From: Daedaleopsis sinensis
Taxonomy: Eukaryota > Basidiomycota > Agaricomycetes > Polyporales > Polyporaceae
Direction: 5' to 3'
Assembly (NCBI GenBank): GCA_033807695.1
Contig: CM066301.1
Coordinates: 4,216,001 to 4,280,000 of the forward strand
DNA length: 64,000 bases
In this document: in pieces, positions 1 through 12,277 of the stretch
Numbering within the stretch: position 1 is the first letter of the stretch
Layout: each line of letters opens with the position of its first letter
Notes under the pieces: model-generated
Seen by the model: the letters and a program-made list of their open reading frames with translations, nothing else
Databases searched by the model: none
Told to the model about the DNA's origin: nothing
Made by a program: the position numbers and the translations under genes

Positions 1-1203
1 TTGCCACAGTTTACCGCGTGGAAGCCGGCAGGGAACACAACGTGTTCGCGATCAAGACGTTCCCAAATCGACCCGACGGTGAAGAGAGCTGCATGCACGA
101 ACAATACATCTACAAATTGATTTCATCGGGGGCTGGCTATGGGAAAGAGTGAGCATCCAAGATTCGCTACAACGTGCAGGAGGAAACACGCGCACAGAGT
201 ATTTCTCGAAGTCGTTGCCGCAATCGGCGTGGATTGTCGACCTGGCATTGTACTACCATTCATCGCAGGGAGTCTCGGGCAGGTGCTCGCGCTCCCGGGT
301 GTCGGTCGTCTTCACCGCGAGGATATAGTCAGCATAACAACACAGCTTAGCGCAGGAATTCGATGTGCGTACCTCTTATTCAGTCGATATCACATCGCAC
401 CCAATCCGCACAGTCCTGCACAACCTGCAAATAATACATACAGACATCAAGCCAGACAATATAATGATCGCATCTATGCGATTCTCCCCGCCCGCGCATT
501 CTTACCACGACGATGATGTCGCGATGGAAAAGTCGAAGGCACTAACCGGTCAACGATCTATGACGCTACAATATACGCAGTGCGCCCGCCTGGAGAGCTG
601 CAGGGTTTTCATCGTCGACCTCGCAGACGCAACCACCGAGGCGGCGCCGAAATACGGGATGATTGGGACTGACCGATATCGGGCCCCAGAAGTCACATTA
701 GGTACGAAGAGTATTCATCACGGCAGAACACCGAATGAAATCCTGTTTCGTGAACAGCACTCGGTTGGTCGAATAAAGTAGACTGGTTCTCACTTGGCTG
801 CGTCGTCGCCGAGTTGAGTCTGGGGGCGCCTCTATTTCCACGGACTTCGTCACCAGTCGCTCGTCTAGCAGCTATCGTCCAGGTCCTTGGAGAGCTACCG
901 CTCGAACTGGTGGTCCCGACCGGGGAACGTTTCAAACCGTACATAGTGCAGACGACATCCTCGACATTCACCATACGGGTTCCGCGAAGAAACGTAGGAG
1001 AGGCGGTAGAGATGCATAATATACACCGACTGAAAAGTCTACACGTAAGTGCCTTCAGGACACAGCAACGTACCGAGATGAACACACCTGCTCAGCTGCT
1101 TGTAGATGATCCAATGCTAATGCGCATTTGCACACGCCTCCTCCACATATCCCCGAGCAACCGTGGACCCGACACGGACCCTGCCTCCTTGCCTCGTATA
1201 TGA
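1..1203 (+). CDS. CLK/LAMMER-like protein kinase, 5' end outside window
   Basis: Catalytic domain of a CMGC-group Ser/Thr kinase; the start lies before base 1. Exons read as 1-148, 198-364, 414-701 and 758-1203, with 49, 49 and 56 bp introns and an unbroken joined frame. The first exon has the glycine-loop/VAIK region (VYRVEAG...FAIK). Exon 3 holds the catalytic loop HTDIKPDN, close to the HTDLKPEN of CLK/LAMMER kinases, and GTDRYRAPEV. Exon 4 begins ALGWSNKVDWFSLGC, the CLK-type activation-segment end, and finishes with a C-lobe (LLHISPSNR). The DFG motif is DLA (metal-binding Asp kept, Phe and Gly lost) and the LAMMER motif is not recognisable (ARLAAIVQVLG). It may be a weakly active or divergent copy. 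In other fungi CLK kinases phosphorylate SR-type splicing factors; here the role is unknown. Confidence 0.8.
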
Positions 1204-2532
1204 TAACTAGGATTATTGGGACGAAATCGAACAGCTGGCATTAGATCTGATGTGGTGTTTAGGATATCACTGGACATACCGAGATACTGTGCCACACGGC
1301 GCATGTCCCCATAGCCAACACGCCAGTGGATATCGAACGTAGACAAGGCCATCGTCTTCTTCGATGGCCTCGGAATGCGGCATGCGAGCGACATACTCGA
1401 GTGAAGTTCTTGCTCATATGATACCGAACATCGTTCTCGGCGGCGACGTCACAGGGCGGGAGAGTTCCTAGAGCAACAGCCGTACGCAACGAGGACTTCG
1501 ACGGAAGGAAAAGATACGAGGATTCGGAAGAGCGGACCTGAGCGCAGCGTGTTGAGAGACGTAACGGTGCTTCGAACTCGAACAAAAACCTCAGCTGGGG
1601 ACGTTCAACCAATTCATGCGCGTCACCATGCCACGCGACACCCATGCTGAGGACAAACAAAGCCAAACCGTATAACCACGCCAGCCGAATGAAAGCCAAA
1701 GTTCAAGCGGAGCTCACTTCCGTCCAAAACATGTCGCTGGGCTAGCAAGGGCTCCATCGCAACAACCGCAATTCCGAGTGAATATTTCACAGCACGAAGC
1801 ACATATCGGTACACAGACATTATCGTAACAGGTCCGCCAGACCGGATGTATCTGCTTGCCCCAAAGAGCCGAAATGAACTAGTTCCACGCAGTGCCACCG
1901 TGACGGCGTAGTGGTTCACGGTCCACATTCCTGAAACTCGCCTCTCCGAGAAGCGGGCTTGCAAGTGAGTCACTGGGAGAGTACAGGCACGACCATTCGC
2001 TCATGTCTAAGAGGTCTGGACCGGAGAGTCCTACCGAGCAATCAAGGTGCGAAGTTCATTACGTCGACGTGTCACATCGCGTCGGTCAACGTTGGTTGAT
2101 CCAGGTGCCTTTGTCGACCGCATCTTTCCCGATAGCCACAAGCACCGACGACGCATGACGGGAAGAGGCGATCCCGTCAAACTAACCTCTACCCGCCCAA
2201 ACCTTCGACCCAAGTCGCACGACAATTCGGGAAAAACATTAAGTATGTGTAAATGGTATTGTCTTACGTATCCCTGACGGGAGTCCACGACACAGATTCG
2301 CACGAGTTGTTGTAACTGAAACTCGAAACGATACCCGGAACGATGGTTCATCGGGTCGAGAGCCAAGAGAAAGGGTATATGTTGGTTCAACGAACACGAT
2401 CTGTGCGCCGCGCGGGACTCTGAGAGATCTCACTCCCCAAGGGTACGTACGTGTTCTACCTCTACTACAACCATTACTCACAACACCACCATAGTCGACC
2501 TTTCAATCGCCCGCCGCCAACTTCTTTCCACC
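1204..2532. other. Intergenic, no recognised gene
   Basis: Several minus-strand open frames of 100-146 codons overlap here (about 1259-1973 and 2031-2390). One starts with a hydrophobic stretch, but no splice model joins them and no family motif is visible. It could hold a decayed gene; I see nothing firm. Confidence 0.4.
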
Positions 2533-3761
2533 ATGCGAAACCCGGTCACATGGTAAGTTTCATACTCGCCTATGCACCCGACTACCATTCTCAAGTTCGA
2601 CGCAGTCTAATCCCGGACGTCTGCCATAACCTGGTAGCATACATCCAGCTTGAAGAACTTCTACAGTGGCGAGCCACTTGCCGCGCACATTACATCTTTG
2701 TCGTCGACTACCTTCGAAACCGCCGTCGGTCTCTATTAAACCCATACACCACAGAGCACGACGTCTTCATGGAAACTCTCTTTCGACACCGGTCGCTCAT
2801 CGGCGGCATGTTCGCACTTGCATTCATCCTTCTCGACCGTCCTGTTTCATTTAACATCCTCGAAGTCTATGCCCCCGACACCCTATACGCAGACGTGGTC
2901 CAGGCCATCGAGCCGTTGCTAGCGGGTCCTATCATACGCTATTCAGCCGTAGGAAACCCGGACGAGTGGGCTGGACGAGCCATTGCGGAATACACCCACT
3001 TCCGCTTGCGCTCAGGGCGCTCAATCGTCGTCCATCAGTCAACCACCTGGAGCGCCCTCCTTCCGATCTGCAGATCCCCATGCACACTACTGTTCAACTA
3101 TGTATCGCAGGCAGCCTTCGGGTGCGGTTATCCCAGGATGACAATGCAGAATATCGGACTCCTTGCAGACCTCGGCATGTCCCGTGCACTACCGTTCGAG
3201 ATTGACACGATGAACTCCCTTGCTATCCAAGGCTTCGCAATCTCGTGGTCTCCCACACAGCTAATCCAGTTGTATCGATCGCTCAAAGGCAGCATCTCAC
3301 GCGAATTACCCACAAATGCCATTGCGCCGTCCAGCACCGTCCGTGCAGCATGTTCTGCCTACCCTTTCCTCGAGCAGTGGGGCGTCCCTCCCAGTCCAGA
3401 ACGCCTCCGACTCTCATCTACCCGCGCACCACGTCCGTGTTTTGCGCGAGAGGATATGTGTCCAAGACAATGTCGGTTCTTCGGCGATCATGCCTCTCTC
3501 GTCGACTTCTTCGACCCATTGTCTGGCGATCCGGTGTTCCTCATGGACAACTGGATGACCCCTTATGGAACAATCGTTCTGTGGACTCTCCGATCGTCGT
3601 ATTCATGCGCGTTGAGACCTACGTGCGGACGGATCGATCCCGATAGGTTCCTGTTTCGTGGCGATGGCTATGTATACTTACCCGCCCTACCAGGCGTGAA
3701 TAAGTTCGAACGCAAAGATCCGCGACACCACCCACCGCTGTACTTATATTTCTCGTGGTAG
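2533..3761 (+). CDS. Hypothetical protein, degenerate nucleotidyltransferase-like, paralog 1
   Basis: Two exons, 2533-2552 and 2606-3761, give 391 residues. The ATG at 2533 sits in ccaccATG, and the 53 bp GTAAGT intron aligns the N-terminus with the convergent neighbour at 4.2-5.3 kb. Shared positions include ATCRAHY / TVCWTTY, a GG-x2-AL-x3-LL segment (LIGGMFALAFILL), an LEV(Y/F) segment and a central LFNYVSQAAFGCGYP block, matched in the paralog by LMNFVTEHSVGCAFP. The order (S/G)G..AL..L then hydrophobic-x-hydrophobic resembles fungal proteins with a nucleotidyltransferase-type ISGS...DLDIYV signature, but the acidic DxD pair is replaced by LEVYA. If the relationship is right, the protein cannot be catalytic. 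Function unknown. Confidence 0.65.
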
Positions 3762-4158
3762 CATCGCCTTATTAGGACAATAACAGTAGGGAATGCTACG
3801 CGAATTGGTTCTCTCGGTGTCGCGGCAGTAGCAGACGACGGTCAGACCTTCATCACATGTCGCACAAACGATTTCAGTAATAGATGCCTACGTTGATGTC
3901 TGCATTGAACCGGCGCAAGAGCCAACTCCTGTCGGACATTCACCTCTGAGATTGTATATTAGACGGTAGCACTCGTCCCTGGAGTCCCACAAAACATGCG
4001 CCAAAAATGCTCATTAATATTCCACACGAGAATCGCTCGGGTCCCGGAACTCATCGTTACGTATCCTGGTCTCGTGCATACATTAGATAGTAAGGAAATA
4101 AGATCAGAAGAGCTCGAGGAGCGACAAGAAGGGCTATGTCAAATATCGGCAGCATACG
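3762..4158. other. Convergent 3' intergenic region
   Basis: Lies between the 3' ends of the two paralogs. It contains AT-rich stretches suitable for 3' ends but no gene or repeat that I can support. Confidence 0.5.
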
Positions 4159-5280
4159 TCAGACACGAGATACAGGAAATGGGCAGGGCAGAACAACCAA
4201 CGGTGCTGTCAGAAAACAGTCATCCAACACAAGGTCGGAACCATCACAATCCGCGCTGCACTCGAAGGAAGTCAGGAGCCGCCACGCGACCATGGGACCG
4301 AAAGGCGGAACCCCAAGAGCCCTCGCCCTACGAAGTTCCTTCCCGAGGGGGTCCAGCAGTGCGACCATCGATCCAGCATCCCCAAAGTACCGGCCTTGTA
4401 GCGGACAGAGGAACGTCTCCCTCATGCAGGGGAAGCTGTTATACCCCACATTCGCGAGAGCGCTTTCGCGGAGGTCGGCGGCGTCGTCGGACCATGCCGA
4501 TGGACTTATGGCGAAGTGGAAACCGTTCTTGAGAAGGGTATCCATTACTTCAAGGTCCATAGACGTGGCGCTGGGAAGGCGGAAGTCGCAGAGTAGTGAA
4601 CGTCGACTGAAAGTCAACGACGGGAATGCGCATCCGACGGAGTGCTCCGTGACGAAATTCATGAGTGCCGACGAAGGCGAGCGAGCGACGCAGGACATTG
4701 CAGTCATGGTCGAGGATGCGTAGACGATTAGCGTTCCTTTCTCGGAGAACTGGAACGTGGTGTATTCAGGCACCTCTCGCTGGACGATGAAAAGATCTGG
4801 TGGAACGTGGGACGTCCTCGTGAGAATTCGAGGACCGTTGGCTGGACAAGACCGTATGCCGTCGACGAAAGTTCCGTAGTGGTTGCACGGAACAAACACC
4901 TCGAGCTGGCTTGCTCGAATACGATGGTCTCGTAGGAGGTATGAAAGCGCCGCAACCCCACCCACAACCGCCCTATGTTTCGTAAGCAGTTGGAGGAACG
5001 ATCCAACCTGAGGGATGTAAGGGGATATGACCCGTCGAAGGCTCTTTCGGAGAGACGCGGTAACAGCATTGTATGTTGTCCAACAGACAGTCCGCCAAAC
5101 TAACGCGAGCCGGAGGTCCATTTCGTCCGCTATGGCGTCTTGTAGCTCGGGATGCAAGCTGACATCTACAGTCAACGTCCGTTTGCTCTAGCAAAGAAAC
5201 GCAGAAAGTGCTTACTGGGTGACCCGCAGGCGCTCCTTTCTCCCGCTAGGTAGGATAAGACTGCGGGGTGGAGCCATGTC
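4159..5280 (-). CDS. Hypothetical protein, degenerate nucleotidyltransferase-like, paralog 2
   Basis: Open frame 5165-4159 on the minus strand, paralogous along most of its length to the gene at 2533-3761. It keeps VVGGVAALSYLL, LEVFVP and MNFVTEHSVGCAFPSLT. No ATG begins this frame: a TTG at 5175 is the first possible codon. A GTAAGC...TGTAG intron (5166-5215, 50 bp) would link it in frame to coding sequence at or above 5216 (ending CGSP), so the true start lies in an upstream exon that I cannot fix; the upper limit given here is approximate. The acidic catalytic pair expected of a nucleotidyltransferase is absent (QLEVF), as in the paralog. The two genes converge, suggesting an inverted duplication. 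Confidence 0.6.
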
Positions 5281-5679
5281 GCGCCCACGACGCAAGCACG
5301 CAAGGAGGGGTAGGCAGTTAGTGGTCGGAGGAGGGCTGCTGACAATGACCTCGATTTTTGCACAAATCCAGCGGACCAACGACAGGATCGGAAAGGAAGA
5401 CCTGGATCTACACCGAACGTCTCCACGAGCGCAGACGTTCGGCTCCCCGTCAGTCCGTGCATGGTCAGACTTGTGGAATGGATAGCGTCAATCTGTCGCC
5501 TCCTGTGTTTCTGCCAATGTCCTGTCCCCGCCCCAGGAGGCTGAAACGATACAAAGTTCATCAGATCCGGTGCACATAGAATATTCCGTCAGCACTGTTC
5601 CATCAGAATCAGACAGGTAACCCGCACCTATACACGAGCTTCTTAGTTTGCACTCCGCCGTTGACCACGGCTTCGAAGT
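5281..5679. other. Spacer between paralog 2 and Helitron 3' side
   Basis: The Helitron 3' end (hairpin followed by CTRR on the minus strand) should lie here or just beyond. I looked for a GC-rich hairpin 10-15 nt before CTAG/CTRR and did not find a convincing one. Confidence 0.4.
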
Positions 5680-8600
5680 CTAGAGAAGCCGATCCGCTAA
5701 GCTATCATATCGTGCCTTACTCAGGGCGTCCAAAAGCTCGATACGCGCCAATTCTACTCGCAGTTCTTCTGGTAGACGGGTAAACAGTTTCGACCGAGGA
5801 AAGGGCCTCAATATTCCCAAACCTTCGAAGCTGCGGACGCGGGACAGCATTACATACACTCCTTGGAGGGTGCGGGCAGATGAAGGGTCGACTATCGCAC
5901 GATCCAGTGAACGTCCCTGTGCCTTGTAGTCAGTGTAACAGTAAGCTGGTAACAACGGCAGCTGCATACGTGAGACTCTAACTATTTCCGCAGGTTCCTT
6001 GGCCGAGGGTGGGGTTCGCTGCCACGTGAAATTCGACAGGACGGGAAAGATGGGTACAATATCCTCTTCGAAGCCGTCCACAATAGTGCCGGAGCCTGGG
6101 ATATGGATGTAAGCCACGACAGGAATACGAACTCCATCCAATGTTTCGTACCGGACGTGCCTAATCTCGCCAATCGCCCCATTGACGACGTGATTCGAGA
6201 AAGCCAGGTTCTCTTGCACCATGACTCTCATTCCCGGGAAAAGGTACAGAGCTGGCGGAACGTCACTCGTCTGCTTAGACCTGAGCTTCCAAAGGCGAAC
6301 CTGATCGCCGAGTTTAGCAGGCTCCCCATCGATCATATCTCTGGCATAATATCTATGTGGCTCCTCACCAATGACGGCGGCGTGTCTGCGAAGCAAAAGG
6401 ACGTTTATAGCATCGCGAGTTTCCTTGAGTCCAACAATGACTGGTACGTTGTTGAAAACGTCAACCGACGACTTACCTTCAGAGATATTGCGCGCGACAA
6501 CACGCTCCTGCAAATCACCATAGTCGTCTGCGTCACGTCTGAAATGCGCCGCTTCAGATCTCCCGACTCGAACACGGTCAAGGAGTTCAGCGTACCTGTT
6601 GTCCCCTTGCTGCCGCTGGTTTTTCTTTAGAATGACTACCTCCTTGACCTGTCTCCAAAGATAAGCACCCTTGAGAGCGGCGACTCCAGTTCCACTCTCG
6701 GTCAGGGCCGAATGTAAGCGACTACTCGATACAAGTTCGTACTTGTAGAGGGCAGGGACTCTAACCGGCCGCAGCTGCCCGAAATCACCCGTGAATATTA
6801 CGTTGACTCCCCCGAAAGGGGCATCCTCGACAGACGCCGAGAAACCCTTAGCACGTTGGATCCGTGTAGATATCTGGCACAATGTTGGTGCCCCGACCAT
6901 CGACACTTCATCCACAATCAAATATCGAACGTTTTCCCATATCGACATTAGAGGAGACAAATCATTCGGCAACTTCTGCGGCATCATCAAAAGTGAGTGA
7001 ATTGTGTATCCTCCGATAAGGATAGCCGCAGCACCAGTGGGTGCAGATACTAGTATTTCATGGCGACGACCCAAAAGCTCGAACAGCCGCAGGACAGCAT
7101 TCACAACGTGCGACTTCCCAGTTCCGCCGACACCAGCTATGTACATGAGCAATTGCTCTCCTCCGAAACATACATGTCTTGCAATGGTCTCGAATGCTCG
7201 TCTCTGTTCTTCGTTCTCATTTAACCCAAATTCCACGCTGACTTGTCTAATGCTATCTTCTACAGTTGGCGGTCCATCAGTACTGGCAGATTGGGAGGAG
7301 CTACCTGTTGAAGCTTCGACTATTTCGAACACATCAACGACAGGTAAATGTCCACTACCTGTCCTACGTTTCTTCTTTGGGGGTTGCGGAGCACTTTTAG
7401 ACGTTGGACGACGTTTTCTTTTCAACTTGACCATCTCTTTCTCTTCTAAACCCAAACGCTCCCTTTCCGAAGACTCTACCTCTCGTACAGTGCCGTGACA
7501 GACTGTACTTGAGCCGGCACCAGGCGAGCCAATCGCAAATATTTTTTCCAATGCCACTCTCGCAGGCAAGGTGATTAACTTATCCACTCTGCCCAGAACG
7601 TCCTCGTCCATTTCGACTGCACAAGCAGGGTTCGATTCCTGCATATCCAACTCAAACCCACCACCAACATCCATATCGACATCGGATCCGGCCGCATCGT
7701 GCACTGCGGGACCTACCGCACATGACATATGTTTCGCAGCGCGTCTTTCCGTTCTAGCTCGGTCCCGCGCATCCCTACATTCCGTCAGCACTGTCATATT
7801 CTTGATAATACTTTCGTGTTCGGCCGGAATCGCGGACTTTCGCCGCTCGTACGCTTCGAACCAGGTCTCCGAGGGCAATTTCAGGTCGGCAGGAACTCTC
7901 CACGGGGAAAACAAGATCAATATCATTTTCGCCCACTCATTCCGCTCAAGAACAGACCTATCCGGTCGAGGAACACGGTCACCCAACAACACTGGTACCA
8001 CCCAGACTACACGTTTCCGCACTAGATGTGTTCGATGCTGAGGATGTTCTTGCATGAATCTGCCTCGTGCCTGCTCAGGTCTTCCTCGACGGATTCCATT
8101 CCCCGACTCCCCCTTATCCCTCCGATTCTCCAGTCTCGAGTTCTCTCTATTCTGAGAGACCTTCTCGGTTTTCCCGACGTACTCATACAAACCCATGGCG
8201 TGGAATGGCTCCACATCCGGTCGGTACTTATAATCCTGCATCTGAGAAAGAGCTGATAACGACCCTTGGGTCATCGTAAGCGTCACCATCTCTTCGCCGA
8301 CATCAGCCCCTTCATCGTCTTCCCCTTCGAGGGCAGCAAGATCGAACTCGTCGTCGTCGCCTCCCTCTTCTGTCCCCAGCTCGATTGGCCTCGCACCTGG
8401 AACGGAGGGGTCATGGCCGTTGACGTTACCGACATCCGACCCAATCGCGGCATCCCAATACCGAGTCACTTCGCGGTCAAACGGGCCCAAATGAAGAATA
8501 CGAAAGCGGTGACTAGTATAATGGTCTCCTCCGCCGACTAAGTAACTCATGATCTGCTGATGGGAGACTTCCATTCGGCACAGCATACTGTTGACGACTA

Positions 8601-11463
8601 TGGTAAGTGCAGATTGCTCGTACTTTGGAGTCCAATCTGATACATCCCCGTGCCTATCATTTGTGCGCTCAATGGCATAGAGCAGAGCAGCGAGTCCAAG
8701 GTGAGCTGGTATCTCAGCCTTCGTAATGTAGTCAGTAATGTAATAAATCAAAGCCTTCGCTGCCTCTCCAGAACCAATGTGCTTAATGTCCATATTACAT
8801 TTCATCAAGAACACAACTAGATCATTGTAGTTCGCAATCATTGGATGTAGACGACGGAGAAGAATAGAACCAGTCTCGTCGTCGACCGTAGTAGCGGCGC
8901 GAGTAGATCCGTCCATACGCATACGACAATTCGCATCGGTCCGGGCCTGCCCTTTTCGAAGGTATTTCCAACAAGTTTCCATGTGCTCATGCCAGTTGTA
9001 ACACTCCACAAGCTCGTTGACGTGAGACTCGTATCTCACCGCAAAATCAGCGGCCGGCATATCGCCTAGCAAAGGACCAGTTAGTGTGCCGGGATGGACG
9101 AATCCTTCAGTCTCGCGTCGCTTTGGACGCTCTGCAGCGTGAGTATTATTTTCTATCGGGACGTCTGCTCCCAACAGCTCAGACTTTATAATGGACTCCA
9201 ACCATGCAAACATATCCATTTGGTACTGTTCAGACTGTGCCATACAATCTCTCATTTGTTGCGGAGAAGGGTGGTCTTCAATCCATATCAGCATATGACA
9301 ATGAAGGGTTCCTCTCGCCTGACACTCAACTGTCCCGTAGTAAGCACTGATCTTCCCGAATAATCCTGGTTCGTTCCTGCCGTAACGAAGTATAGTATCT
9401 ATGAAGTAAGTGATCATTGTATGGAAGAAACGCGCACAAGGCCCCGGATTTCGAGCAACAAGAAGGCGACGCTCCCATTCCGTCAAAGGCTCTCCAGCCT
9501 CCGCATCCTCAAGGCGGATGTTATGTCCAGCGAGAAGACGAACGAGCGGATGGTTGACGTCTGAAGGATTGAGCGTGATGAAAAGTGCAGGAGTGCTATG
9601 AAAATGTACTAGCGAACGAATCTCGTTCCGAAGTCGAAGACGATACCCGGCAGTTCCGGGGAGATAGCGCAGCACAGCTCCTACACTGTTGACGAGCTGC
9701 AGAAGCTTACGCTCAGCATCCGTCTTGATCTCATACTGAGGATCACGCGCGAAATTGTTAATGGTAGCGGCCAGGAGGGAGCGATCAACAGACAACAAAC
9801 GGCGAACTATGTCATGCTGTTGCGACGCCTTAACCTTGAATCTCACAGAGTCGCACACGGCCTTCTTCTGAAGAATGTTGTAGTAGACAAAAGCAAAATC
9901 GGGGTCACGCTCGAACGGACTGTCGTGTATCTGCAGCAAATATCGAAGTTGCTCTTCCAGCGAGACCGGAATGGTGCGCTCTGGATGATGAAACCCACCA
10001 ATACCCCAAGGATCGAGGTGGGGGAACAACCACGTCAGCAAGCTACTGTTCTCGAAATCCGGGACAAATCGCTCTCCCGCCTGCGAACGTATGAACCTCC
10101 CGCCGTCGAGACAGTGATACAAAGCCTTCATTTTCATGTCTCGGTAAGCGACTGGCGAATCGTCCCCACATGTATAGCCAACGTTCTCCACGAGAAGCTC
10201 GCCATTGTCAGAAGGACCATTGTCGACTACGTTTCGCCTGCTATAGTCACTGGAGGACTCATCCGTGATGTCTCCTTCATTTATGAAACCGATATCCAGT
10301 GCACAAGGCACACCTTCACCTTTTGCGCGGTCCTCCTCACTCAACAGCAATTCACAATTTCGCGCGCTGTAGCCATGGAATATGGTATCGCACATATAGT
10401 GAGGATTGCGAGACACCACGAATTGCACGATGGTCTTCACAACCGATGTTCGGACTAGCACAGGGCTGAGCTTCCGAATCGTCTCTCGCGTAGGGGGCGT
10501 CCTCCCCACGAAAACCGCGCACGCGGTGTCCCGGATCACCGACAGCGGCGGTGGGAGCACATTATTTAAATGTGTCGAGTTCTGGGGCATGACCAACACA
10601 TTGCCCTTGACGAAACGCTGCTCCGTGGAAGGATCCTCCCAATTGTTTCCACGCGAACTAGAGGCAGTCCCACGTTTCGGTAGTTGACTGAACCGGAACG
10701 AAATGCGACTGCCCCTAGCCCGAGCCACCAAGAGTTTTTCGAACTGTGAACTGCGCGCAAACGCGCTCTTGACGCGGTCCGGCAAGGAATCATGTCCATA
10801 GTACAACCAGTTAGCCAGACAAAGTCTCGGCATCCGTTTCTTCGAGACCAACTCCCGGTCGCACGTACGACACATAACCAGCGGCGCAAGGTTACGTGGG
10901 TCCGTCATACCCTCCGAGTCCAACAAAGCGTATTCATATAGAGCAAGATTATACGTACGAGGCAACACATCATTCGGCAGTGCTCTGTTCTGCAGGAGCG
11001 TCAGGTCAAATTCGTCCGGATGAACATCACGGCTCAGTTCAGGACGTGTATACCGCGCGCACACCGCGCATATCCTGGTAGAAAATGTGTCAGTAGTCAT
11101 CTTTGCTTGCCACTCACTAATGATGGTCTCCCGCAACGAAGCGTCCGCGATCTGCATAAACGACCTATTCAGGCCGTCTGTCCCTGTCGTCCATATTTCA
11201 CGTCCTCGAGAAACCAACTCCGCAGTCCGGCCCACGCGAAGAAGAGAGAACATGTAAACGGTTGTAGGACAGCGTTCCGTACACCGATGCCCGGACAATT
11301 TCGCGCGTAACGTGCGCATCGTCTCGCGTGTCTTCACTTGGATTTCATGGGCGTGGGCGATCTCACGAAGCTCGCTGCTCTTCCAAAAACTGTACATATT
11401 CAGCACACGGGTCAGCGAACCACCGAGAGCAACTTCATGAGCTTTGGCATTAAGCATGGGCAT
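5680..11463 (-). mobile_element. Helitron RepHel protein (HUH replicase + Pif1-like helicase), intact ORF
   Basis: One uninterrupted frame of 1927 codons, within the range for autonomous Helitron transposases. Near residues 130-230 is a Cys-rich region resembling DUF6570. The Helitron_like_N replication-initiator domain has the HUH motif near residue 720 (GTLHCHMLIW) and the two-Tyr catalytic motif near 906 (ALIYYITDYITK), used to nick and join DNA during rolling-circle transposition. The SF1B helicase domain has Walker A GVGGTGKS (about 1440), Walker B LIVDEVSM, motif III FTGDFGQL, and C-terminal YKAQGRSL and MLSRVRS. Two acidic or low-complexity linkers separate the domains. There is no stop, frameshift or intron, so the element may be recently active. 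The ends (5' TC, 3' hairpin-CTRR) were not resolved. A second start downstream is possible. Confidence 0.93.
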
Positions 11464-12277
11464 TCTCGCAATGGTGGTAGTGATGATTATCCCCCGAAAG
11501 CTGTGATTGAAATCCAGATTTATCTGTTCTTCATCACACCATCGGAGGGTAGGTGTCCCATCGCAAGAGAGACCTACAAGACCTGCTGCATGTCAACTTC
11601 GCGATCCGCCGCAGCACACAACATGAAACTAACCGCATATCGGGTCTTCGAAATCGCTACGGAACACGGACAGTGCAGCAAGCACATCTAACAGGCAAGG
11701 TGAGTTTCTTGAATAATGGACATACAACCCGCAGCTAACCTTCCGTTTCCGCAAGTTCGCTTTCCGGCGACACATTTGGACCATGACCGATGGATCCTGA
11801 ATCGCGCGTACTATGGTCAGCGTGGCTATAAGTACGAGGATCCATTCAGCGACAATACCTGTATTGTGCTCCGACTGAGTTGAGTACGCCCTCTCCACGG
11901 CATCCGCGAAAGCAACCAACGTTTCCGCTGTCGGACGCTGCATCGTATAGTCAAGAGGATGGTGTTACAAGACCTCCCACCCGGCTTATGAGGATATCGC
12001 GACAAAACGCAACCGCGAATTCCGACCCTGCAGGTCAGACGTGGCACAATGAATCAGCATTTATCAACTAATTACCGTACGTCCCTACAGGAACGGCATC
12101 ACTGTAACAACACAGGCCACACATGAAACGCGCAACATCAAGAGCAGACTCCGTGTAGACACTTCACCTGGCAGGGACGCGACACATTGGCGCGGTGCGG
12201 AACTATAAGACAAGGGCGACAAGCTTTATCAGATTTTCACCACTCGACTTAAGTGTTTCGCTCACCTTCCAACCATC
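11464..12277. other. Spacer between Helitron ORF and RNR gene
   Basis: Expected to contain the Helitron 5' (TC) end and the RNR promoter. A minus-strand frame at 11629-11943 has one hydrophobic segment but no family I recognise. Confidence 0.4.
12204..12209 (+). promoter_or_regulatory. Possible TATA box of the RNR gene
   Basis: TATAAG lies about 70 bp upstream of the ATG at 12278. Position and sequence fit a core promoter; no other support. Confidence 0.35.

Noticed and set aside
1..1203. A kinase pseudogene, since the open frames are short and staggered
   Set aside because: The frame breaks coincide with GT-AG introns of 49-56 bp and the spliced frame is intact.
5240..5300. Helitron 3' terminus at a CTAG near 5250 with CCCCGC/GCGGG nearby
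   Set aside because: The inverted bases do not form a hairpin 10-15 nt before the CTAG in the right orientation, and the site would lie at the putative first exon of the neighbouring gene.
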